Assembly: GCA_902635515.1 (NCBI GenBank)
Contig: CACPOD010000007.1
Location: 1 to 42,937 of the forward strand
DNA: 42,937 nt
Direction: 5' to 3'
Source: an uncultured Pelagibacteraceae bacterium
GTDB lineage: Bacteria > Pseudomonadota > Alphaproteobacteria > Pelagibacterales > Pelagibacteraceae
Below the pieces are notes generated by a model. That model saw nothing but the letters and a program-made list of their open reading frames with translations. It made no database searches and was not told where the DNA came from. A program made the position numbers and the translations under genes. Shown here in pieces: positions 24,138 through 32,106 of this stretch (the first letter of the stretch is position 1; the number at the start of each line of letters is the position of its first letter).

Positions 24138-25256
24138 ATGAGAAAAATAAGTAAATTATTACTAGCTCTTTCTTTTGTTGTATCTCTTACATCTTCAGCC
24201 TTTGCTGTTACAGTAGCATCATGGGGTGGAGCTTACACAGAGTCACAAAAGCTTGGGTATGGTGATCCTACTGCTAAAGCACTTGGAATAGAAATCAACT
24301 GGGTTGACTATTCTGGTGGTTTATCAGAAATCAAAGCACAAAAAGAAGCGGGTGCTATAACTTGGGATATCATAGACTTATTTGCATTCGATACTATTAA
24401 CGGATGTGATGAAGGTTTATTTGTTAAATTTGATTTTGACAAAGACTTCCCAGCTGCACCAGATGGAACTCCTGCAAGTGAAGACTTCTTCACAGGAATG
24501 CCAAGTGAGTGTGCTGTAGGTAACATTTTATATTCTTGGAACTATGCTTTTGATACAAGAGCATTTGATGGTAAAGAGCCTAAAACAATTAAGGATTTCT
24601 TTAACACTAAAAAATTCCCTGGAAAAAGAGCAATCTACAAAAGTGCTTTAACAAATCTAGAAATCGCTTTAGCAGCTGACGGTGTTAAGTTGGGTGATGG
24701 CGGAACTAGAGTTTACAGAAAACTTTTAGAAGATGGTGGAATCGATAGAGCGATGAATAAAATCAAAGCTTTATGTACAGATCCAAATGGTGGATGTGTA
24801 TTCTGGTCTGCAGGTGCTCAACCACCTGAATTATTAGTTGCTGGTGAAGTTGTAATGGCAACTGGTTGGAACGGAAGATTCTTTAACGCTGAAGTTGGAG
24901 AGAACGCTCCAATTAAACAAGTATGGGATGGTCAAGGTCTTGACTACGAATATTTCGCACTTGTTAAAGGTGGACCAGATGAAGCAAATGCTAAAAAAGC
25001 TTTAGCTATGATGACTAACACTGAAATGTTAGCTGGTAGTGCGAAGTACATTGCATATGCTCCATGGAGAAAATCATCTCTTGATGTAATTACTGCTGGT
25101 GAGCCTTGGTACAAAGATGGTAAAACTAATATGATGCCACAAATGCCAACTGCTCCTGCAAACACTAAGAACTATTTCTTAGTAGACCCATTCTTCTGGG
25201 CTGATAACAATACTGAGATCAGTGAGAAGTGGGAAGCAATGAAAGCAGGTCTATAA
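24138..25256 (+). CDS. potD: Polyamine-type ABC transporter substrate-binding protein PotD
   Basis: Periplasmic binding protein (type 2 fold, SBP_bac_8/PotD-PotF group), 372 residues. The signal peptide MRKISKLLLALSFVVSLTSSAFA is cleaved before VTVASWGGAYTESQ, the typical PotD-like mature start. Later motifs are WDIIDL, GNILYSWNYAFD, ATGWNGRFF and APWRKSS. GGAGGA lies four bases before the ATG at 24138. Four cysteines in the mature chain (around 94, 122, 212 and 220) could form disulphides. It has its own promoter upstream and its own terminator just downstream, so it can be expressed well above the permeases. Substrates of this group include putrescine, spermidine and other cationic or amide compounds. 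Confidence 0.9.
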   Translation: MRKISKLLLALSFVVSLTSSAFAVTVASWGGAYTESQKLGYGDPTAKALGIEINWVDYSGGLSEIKAQKEAGAITWDIIDLFAFDTINGCDEGLFVKFDFDKDFPAAPDGTPASEDFFTGMPSECAVGNILYSWNYAFDTRAFDGKEPKTIKDFFNTKKFPGKRAIYKSALTNLEIALAADGVKLGDGGTRVYRKLLEDGGIDRAMNKIKALCTDPNGGCVFWSAGAQPPELLVAGEVVMATGWNGRFFNAEVGENAPIKQVWDGQGLDYEYFALVKGGPDEANAKKALAMMTNTEMLAGSAKYIAYAPWRKSSLDVITAGEPWYKDGKTNMMPQMPTAPANTKNYFLVDPFFWADNNTEISEKWEAMKAGL

Positions 25257-25292
25257 TTTCAGTTTTAAACACTGAATTTATATAATATATTT

Positions 25293-25324
25293 AGGGCGGT
25301 TATTTTTAACCGCCCTATTTTTTT
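25293..25324 (+). terminator. Rho-independent terminator between potD and potB
   Basis: AGGGCGGTTA and TAACCGCCCT form a perfect 10-bp GC-rich stem with a TTTT loop (25293-25316), followed by A and seven T. The T-tract ends on the base before the potB ATG. It should stop most potD transcripts and let a minority read into potB-potC, setting the ratio of binding protein to permease. Confidence 0.95.
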
Positions 25325-26590
25325 ATGAGCTCTGAAACAAAACAAATTTTAACAACTGACGGAATACCTTTAGAGGTCAGTTTAAAAAAAGCTGAAAAGA
25401 AGAATAAAATAAAGGCATTTCTTCTTGTAGCTCCATTATTATTATTTCTTGTAATTACTTATATCTTTCCAATTGGAGATATGTTTATGAGGAGTGTTGA
25501 TGACAGAATGGTCACCAATATGCTTCCAAAAACATTTAAAGCGATGGAGAAATGGGAAAATTTAGATGAGTTACCTCCAGAGGAAGTATATCGAGGTTTT
25601 TATGAGGATTACAAACTACTTGCTGAAAATCAACAGCATGGAAAATTAGGACAAAGATTAAATAAAGAAAAAAATGGTTTTAATACAATTACTAAAAAAC
25701 TTTTTAGACAAATCAAAAGAAAAAAAATTGATGAAAGCGCTAGTTTAAAAGAGCAAATCAATAAACTTCATAAAAGATGGAGAGATGTGGAATATTGGCA
25801 AGCAATTAAAAGAACTGCACCCCCCTATACAGCTTCAAAATATCTAAAGGGAATGGACATGTATTTTGCTGCAGATGGGAGCATAGCCCAAGTAGATGAA
25901 GATAGAAGAATACACAGAATTCTATGGCTTAGAACATTAGAAATTGCCTTTTTTGTTACACTTTTTTGCTTCTTTATGGGATACCCAATAGCTCATTTAT
26001 TAGCAACGCTACCAATGAAATACAGCAACTTATTAATGATTTGTGTGCTGCTTCCTTTCTGGACATCTTTACTTGTAAGGACAGCTAGTTGGATGATTTT
26101 GTTGCAACAGCAAGGAATAGTGAATGACTTCTTCGTAATGATTGGTTTAGTCGCGGATGATAACAGGCCTGAGATGATGTACAATAAGGTTGGGACATAT
26201 GTTGCAATGACACAGATCTTATTGCCATTTATGGTTCTTCCACTTTATAGTGTTATGAAGACTATCTCACCAAGCTTAATGAGAGCTGGAAAATCATTAG
26301 GCGGAACACCTTTTGTTGCATTTTGGAAAGTTTACTTCCCTTTAACAATACCAGGTATCGGTGCCGGATGTTTATTAGTTTTCATTCTAGCGATTGGGTA
26401 TTATATAACCCCAGCTTTAGTTGGAGGTGCCTCAGGAACATTAATAAGTAATCAAATTGCGTTTCATATGAAGACCACTCTTGATTGGAGTTTCGCATCA
26501 GCTATGGGATTAATGTTGTTGACTGGAGTTTTAGTTATTTATTGGATTTATAATAAATTAGTTGGAGTTGATAATATTAAATTAGGATAA
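25325..26590 (+). CDS. potB: Polyamine-type ABC transporter permease PotB
   Basis: Inner-membrane permease (BPD_transp_1), 421 residues against about 275-300 for E. coli PotB. The extra length is an approximately 150-residue charged segment between membrane span 1 (about 31-50) and span 2 (about 200-220), placed in the periplasm by topology. Spans 2-6 and the coupling EAA-type loop AGKSLGGTPFVAFWKVYFPLTIPG (about 320-343) are normal. The same long form occurs in other alphaproteobacterial polyamine-type permeases. The ATG follows the terminator T-tract directly, so no Shine-Dalgarno site exists. PotC follows one base after the stop. Confidence 0.88.
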   Translation: MSSETKQILTTDGIPLEVSLKKAEKKNKIKAFLLVAPLLLFLVITYIFPIGDMFMRSVDDRMVTNMLPKTFKAMEKWENLDELPPEEVYRGFYEDYKLLAENQQHGKLGQRLNKEKNGFNTITKKLFRQIKRKKIDESASLKEQINKLHKRWRDVEYWQAIKRTAPPYTASKYLKGMDMYFAADGSIAQVDEDRRIHRILWLRTLEIAFFVTLFCFFMGYPIAHLLATLPMKYSNLLMICVLLPFWTSLLVRTASWMILLQQQGIVNDFFVMIGLVADDNRPEMMYNKVGTYVAMTQILLPFMVLPLYSVMKTISPSLMRAGKSLGGTPFVAFWKVYFPLTIPGIGAGCLLVFILAIGYYITPALVGGASGTLISNQIAFHMKTTLDWSFASAMGLMLLTGVLVIYWIYNKLVGVDNIKLG

Positions 26591-26591
26591 T

Positions 26592-27446
26592 ATGGCATTA
26601 CCAAGTTATACAGAAACAAGATACAGAATTTGGCACTATATCTATATTGCTATTTGTACTTTTGTATTTTTCTTTCTAATTGCACCCTTGTTTGTAATTT
26701 TTCCATTATCATTTAATGCGGAGGAATTTTTAGTTTTCTCTGAAGGGATGAAAAATCTTGATCCTGATGCATTCTCTTTGAGATGGTATAAAGATATGAT
26801 TTATGGAACTAAAAATCCATGGGGACTAGCGGCAAAAAATAGCTTCATAATTGCAATCTTTGCAACAATTGGATCGATTATTTTAGGTACATTAGCTGCA
26901 CTAGGACTTAGCAGTAGACATATGCCTTATAAAGGATTGATAATGGCGACCTTAATATCTCCAATGATTGTTCCATTAATTATATCAGGTGTTGCAATTT
27001 TCTTTTTCATGGCAAAAGCTGGTTTAGCAGCAACTCACACAGGAATAGTTTTAGCACATATTATATTAGGAACACCTTTTGTTGTCATTACTGTGACAGC
27101 AACACTATCTGGATTTGATCATAGTGTAACAAGAGCCGCAGCAAGTTTAGGTAGTAACCCAGTAAATACATTTATGAAAATAACTCTTCCATTGATATTA
27201 CCCGGTGTAATTTCAGGAGGATTGTTTGCTTTTGTGACATCTTTTGATGAAGTTGTGGTTGTCTTATTCTTGGCAGGTTTAGAAAATACGACTATCCCAA
27301 TACAAATGTGGACAGGTTTAAGAGAACAATTGAGTCCGACAATTCTTGCAGTAGCAACCTGTTTAATTCTTTTATCAACTTTAATTCTTGTAACTGCTGA
27401 ATTATTAAGAAGAAGATCTGAGAGATTAAGAGGAATAAATAGATAA
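26592..27446 (+). CDS. potC: Polyamine-type ABC transporter permease PotC
   Basis: Second permease subunit, 284 residues, normal length with six membrane spans. The coupling loop is RAAASLGSNPVNTFMKITLPLILPG (about 187-211) and the C-terminal region SFDEVVVVLFLAGLENTTIPIQMW is the PotC/PotI signature. It starts one base after the potB stop. It ends 36 bases before the FadN-like gene, with no terminator between, so read-through into that gene is possible. Confidence 0.9.
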   Translation: MALPSYTETRYRIWHYIYIAICTFVFFFLIAPLFVIFPLSFNAEEFLVFSEGMKNLDPDAFSLRWYKDMIYGTKNPWGLAAKNSFIIAIFATIGSIILGTLAALGLSSRHMPYKGLIMATLISPMIVPLIISGVAIFFFMAKAGLAATHTGIVLAHIILGTPFVVITVTATLSGFDHSVTRAAASLGSNPVNTFMKITLPLILPGVISGGLFAFVTSFDEVVVVLFLAGLENTTIPIQMWTGLREQLSPTILAVATCLILLSTLILVTAELLRRRSERLRGINR

Positions 27447-27482
27447 TTTACCCAAATAATTTATTCATATATAGAAGTTACT

Positions 27483-29705
27483 ATGGAAATTAAAAAAGTT
27501 GTAGTTATTGGTTCTGGTACAATGGGTAGTGGGATAGCTGCCCACTTATGTAATGCAGACATACCAGTTACTCTTTTAGATTTAACAACTGAAATCAGCG
27601 AAAAAGCTAGAGAAAGAATTCATAAATCTAGACCTCCTTTGCTAATAGATAAGAGCAAAATTAACAATATTAATGTTGGAAATATTGAAGAAAATTTTGA
27701 CGTAGTAAAAGATGCAGATTGGGTGGTAGAGGCGGTAGTAGAAAGAATTGATATTAAACACAATATTTATGAAAAGATATTTAAGAACAGAAAAAAAGGT
27801 GCAATAGTTTCATCAAATACATCGTCAATTCCAATTAAAGTTCTATCAGAAAAACTAAATGACGAAGAAAAAAAAGATTTTTGTATCACTCACTTTTTTA
27901 ATCCTGTTAGATACATGGGATTGTTAGAAATTGTTAAAAACGAAAATAACGACTTAAATAAAATTAATTCTTTAAAGAAATTTTGTGAAGTTGAGCTTGG
28001 TAAGGGAGCTATAGTTTGCAACGATACCCCAGGGTTTTTAGGTAATAGAATTGGTGTTTATGCTATGCAAGTTGCTATGACAGAAGCATTCAAAATGAAA
28101 CTTTCAATTGAAGAAGCGGATGCAGTTTTTGGTAGACCAATGGGTATACCTAAAACAGGAGTATTTGGATTGTATGATCTAATTGGAATTGATTTGATGG
28201 CTGATGTATTAAGAAGCTTTATAAAGGAACTTTCAGATAAAGATGAATTTCAAATTGTTGCAAAAGAAATTCCATTAGTAAAAAAATTAATTGAGACAGG
28301 CTACACCGGTCGTAAAGGAAAAGGTGGCTTTTATAGAATGAATAAAAGTGGAGATCAAAAAATTTTAGAAGCAATTAATTTAGAAACAGGGGAGTATTCA
28401 GCAACAAAAAAAATAGATTTAGGAATTGAGACTGTTGACATCAATAATTTAATTAATCGAAAAGATAAGTATGGTGAGTATGCTTGGATTGTAATTTCAA
28501 AAATAATTAAATATGCATCTTCACTGGTTCCAGGAATTACCGATAAGTTTAATGATATTGATGAAGCTATGAGACTTGGTTTTAATTGGGCAATGGGTCC
28601 TTTTGAAATGTTGAAATCTATAGGGATAAAGAATTTCTTTGAAAGAATCGATGACTTTGAAAATAATAAATTTTTAGAAAATTTATCAAGATCAAAAGAT
28701 GAAAATTTCTATGGAGAAAGACAAATTTATACAGACATTCAAACTTTAGGAAAAATAAGACCATCAGCAATTAAACTGGATAAAAATAATTCAGCTGAAA
28801 TTCATCGATTTAAAGATTTTAATATTGTTGAGTTTACAACAAAAGCTTGTGCATTAGATTATGACTCAATGGATGCACTGAAAAATGCAACTGACAAACC
28901 TTTAATAATAATTAATGAAAGCATGCAATTTTCAGCAGGTGTAAATTTAAGTTATACTATGAATTTTGCTGACAAAGGAGATTTTAAATCAATTGAAAAA
29001 TTCATTAAGTATTTTCAAGATACATGCAAAACTTTAAAATACTCTAAGTACCCAGTTGTATCAGCTCCCTCTGGACTTACACTTGGAGGAGGCTTTGAGG
29101 TTTTAGTTCAAAGTAATTTTGTTGCCTCACACACAAATTTAGTTATTGGATTAGTTGAAACTATTGTTGGATTAGTTCCAGCAGGCGGTGGATGTAAAGA
29201 AATGTTGTGGAGATGGTCACAAACAGAAGAAGCAAAATCAGACCCAGATTATGCACCACTAAAAGTTTTTGATATTATTGGTTATGCTAGAACAGCTACA
29301 TCTCCAATCGAGGCTGAGCCATTAAAGTATTTAAGACCAGAAGACAAAAAAATAATGAACAGAAACAGTCTTTTTGAGGAATCAAAAAATTTAATTGATC
29401 AAAATAATGATTTTGTTCCTCCAAAAGAGTGCAAATTCAAACTTTCTGGAAAGCCATTGAAAGATAAAATGGTTAAGGTTTTAGAGAAATTATATAACGA
29501 AAAGGTAATTCTAGATCATGGAATGCATGTTGGAACTGAACTTGCAAACGTTTTAAGTGGTGGAGACACTACTATTGAAAAAGTATTGTCAGAGGATGAT
29601 CTGTATAAACTAGAACTAGATTCTTTTATGAGATTGATAGAAACGAAACAAACTCAAGAAAGAATTAAATATACATTATCAACAGGTAAACCTTTGGTTA
29701 ATTAG
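27483..29705 (+). CDS. 3-hydroxyacyl-CoA dehydrogenase / enoyl-CoA hydratase fusion (FadN type)
   Basis: Bifunctional beta-oxidation enzyme of 740 residues with the dehydrogenase first and the hydratase last, the order of Bacillus FadN and opposite to E. coli FadB. The NAD motif is GSGTMGSGIAAHL (10-22), the catalytic His137 lies in THFFNP, and ND(T)PGFLGNRIG opens the C-terminal dehydrogenase domain. The crotonase part (about 440-600) keeps both catalytic glutamates by pattern: GGGFE and GLVETIVGLVPAGGG. Both activities should therefore work. No thiolase or acyl-CoA dehydrogenase is adjacent. The last 8 bases overlap the convergent cyclophilin gene. Confidence 0.88.
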   Translation: MEIKKVVVIGSGTMGSGIAAHLCNADIPVTLLDLTTEISEKARERIHKSRPPLLIDKSKINNINVGNIEENFDVVKDADWVVEAVVERIDIKHNIYEKIFKNRKKGAIVSSNTSSIPIKVLSEKLNDEEKKDFCITHFFNPVRYMGLLEIVKNENNDLNKINSLKKFCEVELGKGAIVCNDTPGFLGNRIGVYAMQVAMTEAFKMKLSIEEADAVFGRPMGIPKTGVFGLYDLIGIDLMADVLRSFIKELSDKDEFQIVAKEIPLVKKLIETGYTGRKGKGGFYRMNKSGDQKILEAINLETGEYSATKKIDLGIETVDINNLINRKDKYGEYAWIVISKIIKYASSLVPGITDKFNDIDEAMRLGFNWAMGPFEMLKSIGIKNFFERIDDFENNKFLENLSRSKDENFYGERQIYTDIQTLGKIRPSAIKLDKNNSAEIHRFKDFNIVEFTTKACALDYDSMDALKNATDKPLIIINESMQFSAGVNLSYTMNFADKGDFKSIEKFIKYFQDTCKTLKYSKYPVVSAPSGLTLGGGFEVLVQSNFVASHTNLVIGLVETIVGLVPAGGGCKEMLWRWSQTEEAKSDPDYAPLKVFDIIGYARTATSPIEAEPLKYLRPEDKKIMNRNSLFEESKNLIDQNNDFVPPKECKFKLSGKPLKDKMVKVLEKLYNEKVILDHGMHVGTELANVLSGGDTTIEKVLSEDDLYKLELDSFMRLIETKQTQERIKYTLSTGKPLVN

Positions 29706-30348
29706 AATTAAACATTCTAAAAGTTTTAATATAATCAGGTCTTAAAACATAAATTGCCTTATTACCTGTTTTAATTTTAGTTAATATATCTAAACCATAA
29801 ACCACTTTACCAATTGGAGTATATTCACCTTGATAAATTGGAATTTCTTTTAATGTAATAAAGAATTCACTATCTTCAGTATCAAATTCTGTTGCTCTAG
29901 CAAAACCAACACTTCCCTCTGTAAATTTAAAATCGTTGCTTAGTTCTGATTTTAACAACCCCAGTCCAGACTTTCCGCTACCAATTTTGGAATAATCTAA
30001 ATTATTTATATTTCCATACTCAATATCTCCAGCTTGTACAAAAGTATTTTCTGAAACTTTATAAAAAGCAGAACCATCATACATTTTTTGTTCAATTAAA
30101 ATTTTAAATCTTTCTACTGCTTTAGGAGAAATATCTGGATAAAGTTCAATTATTACATTTCCACACTCAACATTCATCACAGCAATATTATTTGGTTCAT
30201 TAAAATTAAGCTTACCTAAATTATTTTTTTCAACAAATAGACATTTATTTTTTAATAAAAAAAAAGATGTAAAAGCAAATATTGAAAGACTAATTAAAAA
30301 TATAAATAAAATTTTTTCTGATTTTGAGGGTTTAATAGTTTTAATCAT
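29698..30348 (-). CDS. Membrane-anchored cyclophilin-type peptidyl-prolyl isomerase
   Basis: Prolyl cis-trans isomerase, 216 residues. An uncleaved N-terminal anchor (about 13-33) is followed by a cyclophilin domain from about residue 55. VIIELYPDISPKAVERFK, MYDGSAFYKV, FVQAGDI and EFFITL match the family, with F-x-x-V-x-x-x-F changed around the active site (SAFYKVSENTFVQAGD). The domain therefore projects into the periplasm, where it would assist folding of exported proteins. The start overlaps the stop of the upstream HExxH protein by four bases (ATGA), tying the two exported proteins together. Confidence 0.85.
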   Translation of the reverse strand: MIKTIKPSKSEKILFIFLISLSIFAFTSFFLLKNKCLFVEKNNLGKLNFNEPNNIAVMNVECGNVIIELYPDISPKAVERFKILIEQKMYDGSAFYKVSENTFVQAGDIEYGNINNLDYSKIGSGKSGLGLLKSELSNDFKFTEGSVGFARATEFDTEDSEFFITLKEIPIYQGEYTPIGKVVYGLDILTKIKTGNKAIYVLRPDYIKTFRMFNSN

Positions 30349-31073
30349 AAAATATTTTTATCTATTTTAGCTAAGTTTGATTTTATAAAATTCACTTTAT
30401 TATTGAGGATTTTGTCGCTATTGATTTTATCTTCAATTGTTTCTTTATCAGTCATTAAAAATGAAAAAATTTCTGCCATATCTTCAGAGGGGATAGATTT
30501 AGAATATTCTGTTAAAAAACCATCAGTTCTTTCATATAGATCTAAGTTTAATCTATCAGAACAAGTTGAACAATCAGTATAATTAAATGATGTTTGATTA
30601 AAAGATGAAAATTTACCCTCATCAAAATATTCAATGTGAGTGTTTTGAATCATGTGAAAAATTTCATGGTGTATCATTCTTTCAAAATATTTTTTATTAA
30701 AATTAATATCTAAAATTAAGGTTCTATTTTTATTATCAGGTATTCCCCCAGTATTAATTTCAGATATGAATAAATTTTCACAAAGCACAATGTATTTTAG
30801 TTTTATCTTAATAAGAAAATTAGAATTATATCGATTAAGATTTTTTTCAATTAAAGGAAATTTTGTATTTAAATTATTTATATCAACTTTGTCACAAGTA
30901 ATGTTCTTATTTGCGCCAATTTTAAAATTACCTTTAGTGCTTAAATAACGAATATTATTATCGTTTTTTAATTTATAAATTTCTAAATTTGGAATTTTTA
31001 TCAGATTATAAATTTCATCAGCATTTACATGCAAAATATGAAAAATAAGAATAAATAAAAATAAAATTTTCAT
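30345..31073 (-). CDS. Secreted zinc-metalloprotease-like protein (HExxH)
   Basis: 242 residues with a hydrophobic signal sequence (residues 1-18, cleavage plausible after NA). The zinc motif is HEIFH (136-140) in MIHHEIFHMIQ. About 57 residues on, FLTEYSKSIPSEDMAEIF supplies a likely third ligand at Glu197 and a second Glu201, the arrangement seen in lethal-factor-like gluzincins (E-x-F-x-A-E). Four cysteines (60, 98, 168, 171) could form disulphides in the periplasm. I do not recognise a named family. Coupling to a periplasmic cyclophilin suggests a role in envelope protein processing or quality control. Confidence 0.65.
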   Translation of the reverse strand: MKILFLFILIFHILHVNADEIYNLIKIPNLEIYKLKNDNNIRYLSTKGNFKIGANKNITCDKVDINNLNTKFPLIEKNLNRYNSNFLIKIKLKYIVLCENLFISEINTGGIPDNKNRTLILDINFNKKYFERMIHHEIFHMIQNTHIEYFDEGKFSSFNQTSFNYTDCSTCSDRLNLDLYERTDGFLTEYSKSIPSEDMAEIFSFLMTDKETIEDKINSDKILNNKVNFIKSNLAKIDKNIL

Positions 31074-31098
31074 TAAATTATTATAGACGAATTAGATG

Positions 31099-31112
31099 AG
31101 ATAATATTATCT
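31099..31112. promoter_or_regulatory. 14-base palindrome in a divergent intergenic region
   Basis: AGATAATATTATCT is perfectly self-complementary and lies in the 53-base gap between the metalloprotease and ureohydrolase starts. It may be an operator or simply overlapping -10 elements, since TAATAT/TATTAT read on both strands. Confidence 0.3.
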
Positions 31113-31126
31113 TAGATTATTAAAAA

Positions 31127-32086
31127 ATGAAAAAAGAAAGAAACAAAAATCCAATTCAACCAGTTAGTGGAACTAAAGTTCCAAGATTTGCTGGCCCGAG
31201 CACTTTTGCAAGACTTCCTGAACTAAGAGATGTAGAAAGTTGTGATGTTGCAATTGTTGGTGTTCCGTTTGATGCTGGAACTAGTTATCGACCAGGAGCA
31301 AGATTTGGTCCACAAAGCATTCGACAAGCATCAAGACATTTAAGAACCAATTATCATCCAAGCTATGATGTTGAGCCTTTTAAAATCCAACAAGTTGCTG
31401 ATGCTGGTGATATCGCTTGCAATCCATTTAGTATTGATGAAGCAATTAAACAAATAGAAGTAGGCGCAACAGATTTACTAAATAAGGTTGGAGGAATTAT
31501 AAGTTTAGGTGGAGATCATACTATTGCTGTTCCATTGTTAAGAGCAATCAATAAAAAAAATAAGGGCCCTGTATCTTTAGTTCATTTTGATGCCCACTTA
31601 GATACTTGGGACACATATTTTGGTGCACCTTATACTCACGGAACTCCATTCAGAAGAGCAAGAGAAGAAGGATTATTTTTAGATGATGCTTCTATGCATG
31701 TTGGAATTCGAGGCCCACTTTATAGTAGAGATGATATTAAAAATGATGAAAGTTTTGGATTTAAAATAATTCATTGTGATGAGTTTCAAACAGAAGGAAC
31801 CGATAAAATAGCAGAAAGAATAAGAAAAAGAGTGGGAGATAATCCTTTATACTTATCAATTGATATTGATGTTTTAGACCCTGCATTTGCTCCAGGTACT
31901 GGTACACCAGAAATTGCAGGGATGACTACAAGAGAAATGGTAAATGTTTTAAGAGGTTTGTCTGGATTAAATTTAGTTTCAGCAGACGTCGTTGAGGTTT
32001 CCCCAGCATATGATCATGCAGAAGTAACTTCTTTAGCAGCGGCAACTATTGTTTATGAATTAACTAATTTATTTGCAAAAACATAA
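31127..32086 (+). CDS. speB: Agmatinase-family ureohydrolase
   Basis: Binuclear manganese enzyme that removes urea from guanidino compounds, 319 residues. All six metal ligands are visible: His131 (GGDHT), Asp155, His157 and Asp159 (FDAHLDTWD), Asp246 and Asp248 (SIDIDVLDP). RPGARFGPQSIR (55-66) and THGTPFRRA (170-178) are substrate-loop motifs of the agmatinase/guanidinobutyrase group. The exact substrate (agmatine, guanidinobutyrate, guanidinopropionate or guanidine) cannot be fixed by eye, so the symbol is tentative. The aldehyde dehydrogenase 20 bases downstream suggests the guanidino compound is taken on to an acid. No Shine-Dalgarno site precedes the ATG. Confidence 0.82.
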   Translation: MKKERNKNPIQPVSGTKVPRFAGPSTFARLPELRDVESCDVAIVGVPFDAGTSYRPGARFGPQSIRQASRHLRTNYHPSYDVEPFKIQQVADAGDIACNPFSIDEAIKQIEVGATDLLNKVGGIISLGGDHTIAVPLLRAINKKNKGPVSLVHFDAHLDTWDTYFGAPYTHGTPFRRAREEGLFLDDASMHVGIRGPLYSRDDIKNDESFGFKIIHCDEFQTEGTDKIAERIRKRVGDNPLYLSIDIDVLDPAFAPGTGTPEIAGMTTREMVNVLRGLSGLNLVSADVVEVSPAYDHAEVTSLAAATIVYELTNLFAKT

Positions 32087-32106
32087 AGAAAGGATAACTT
32101 CAAAAC

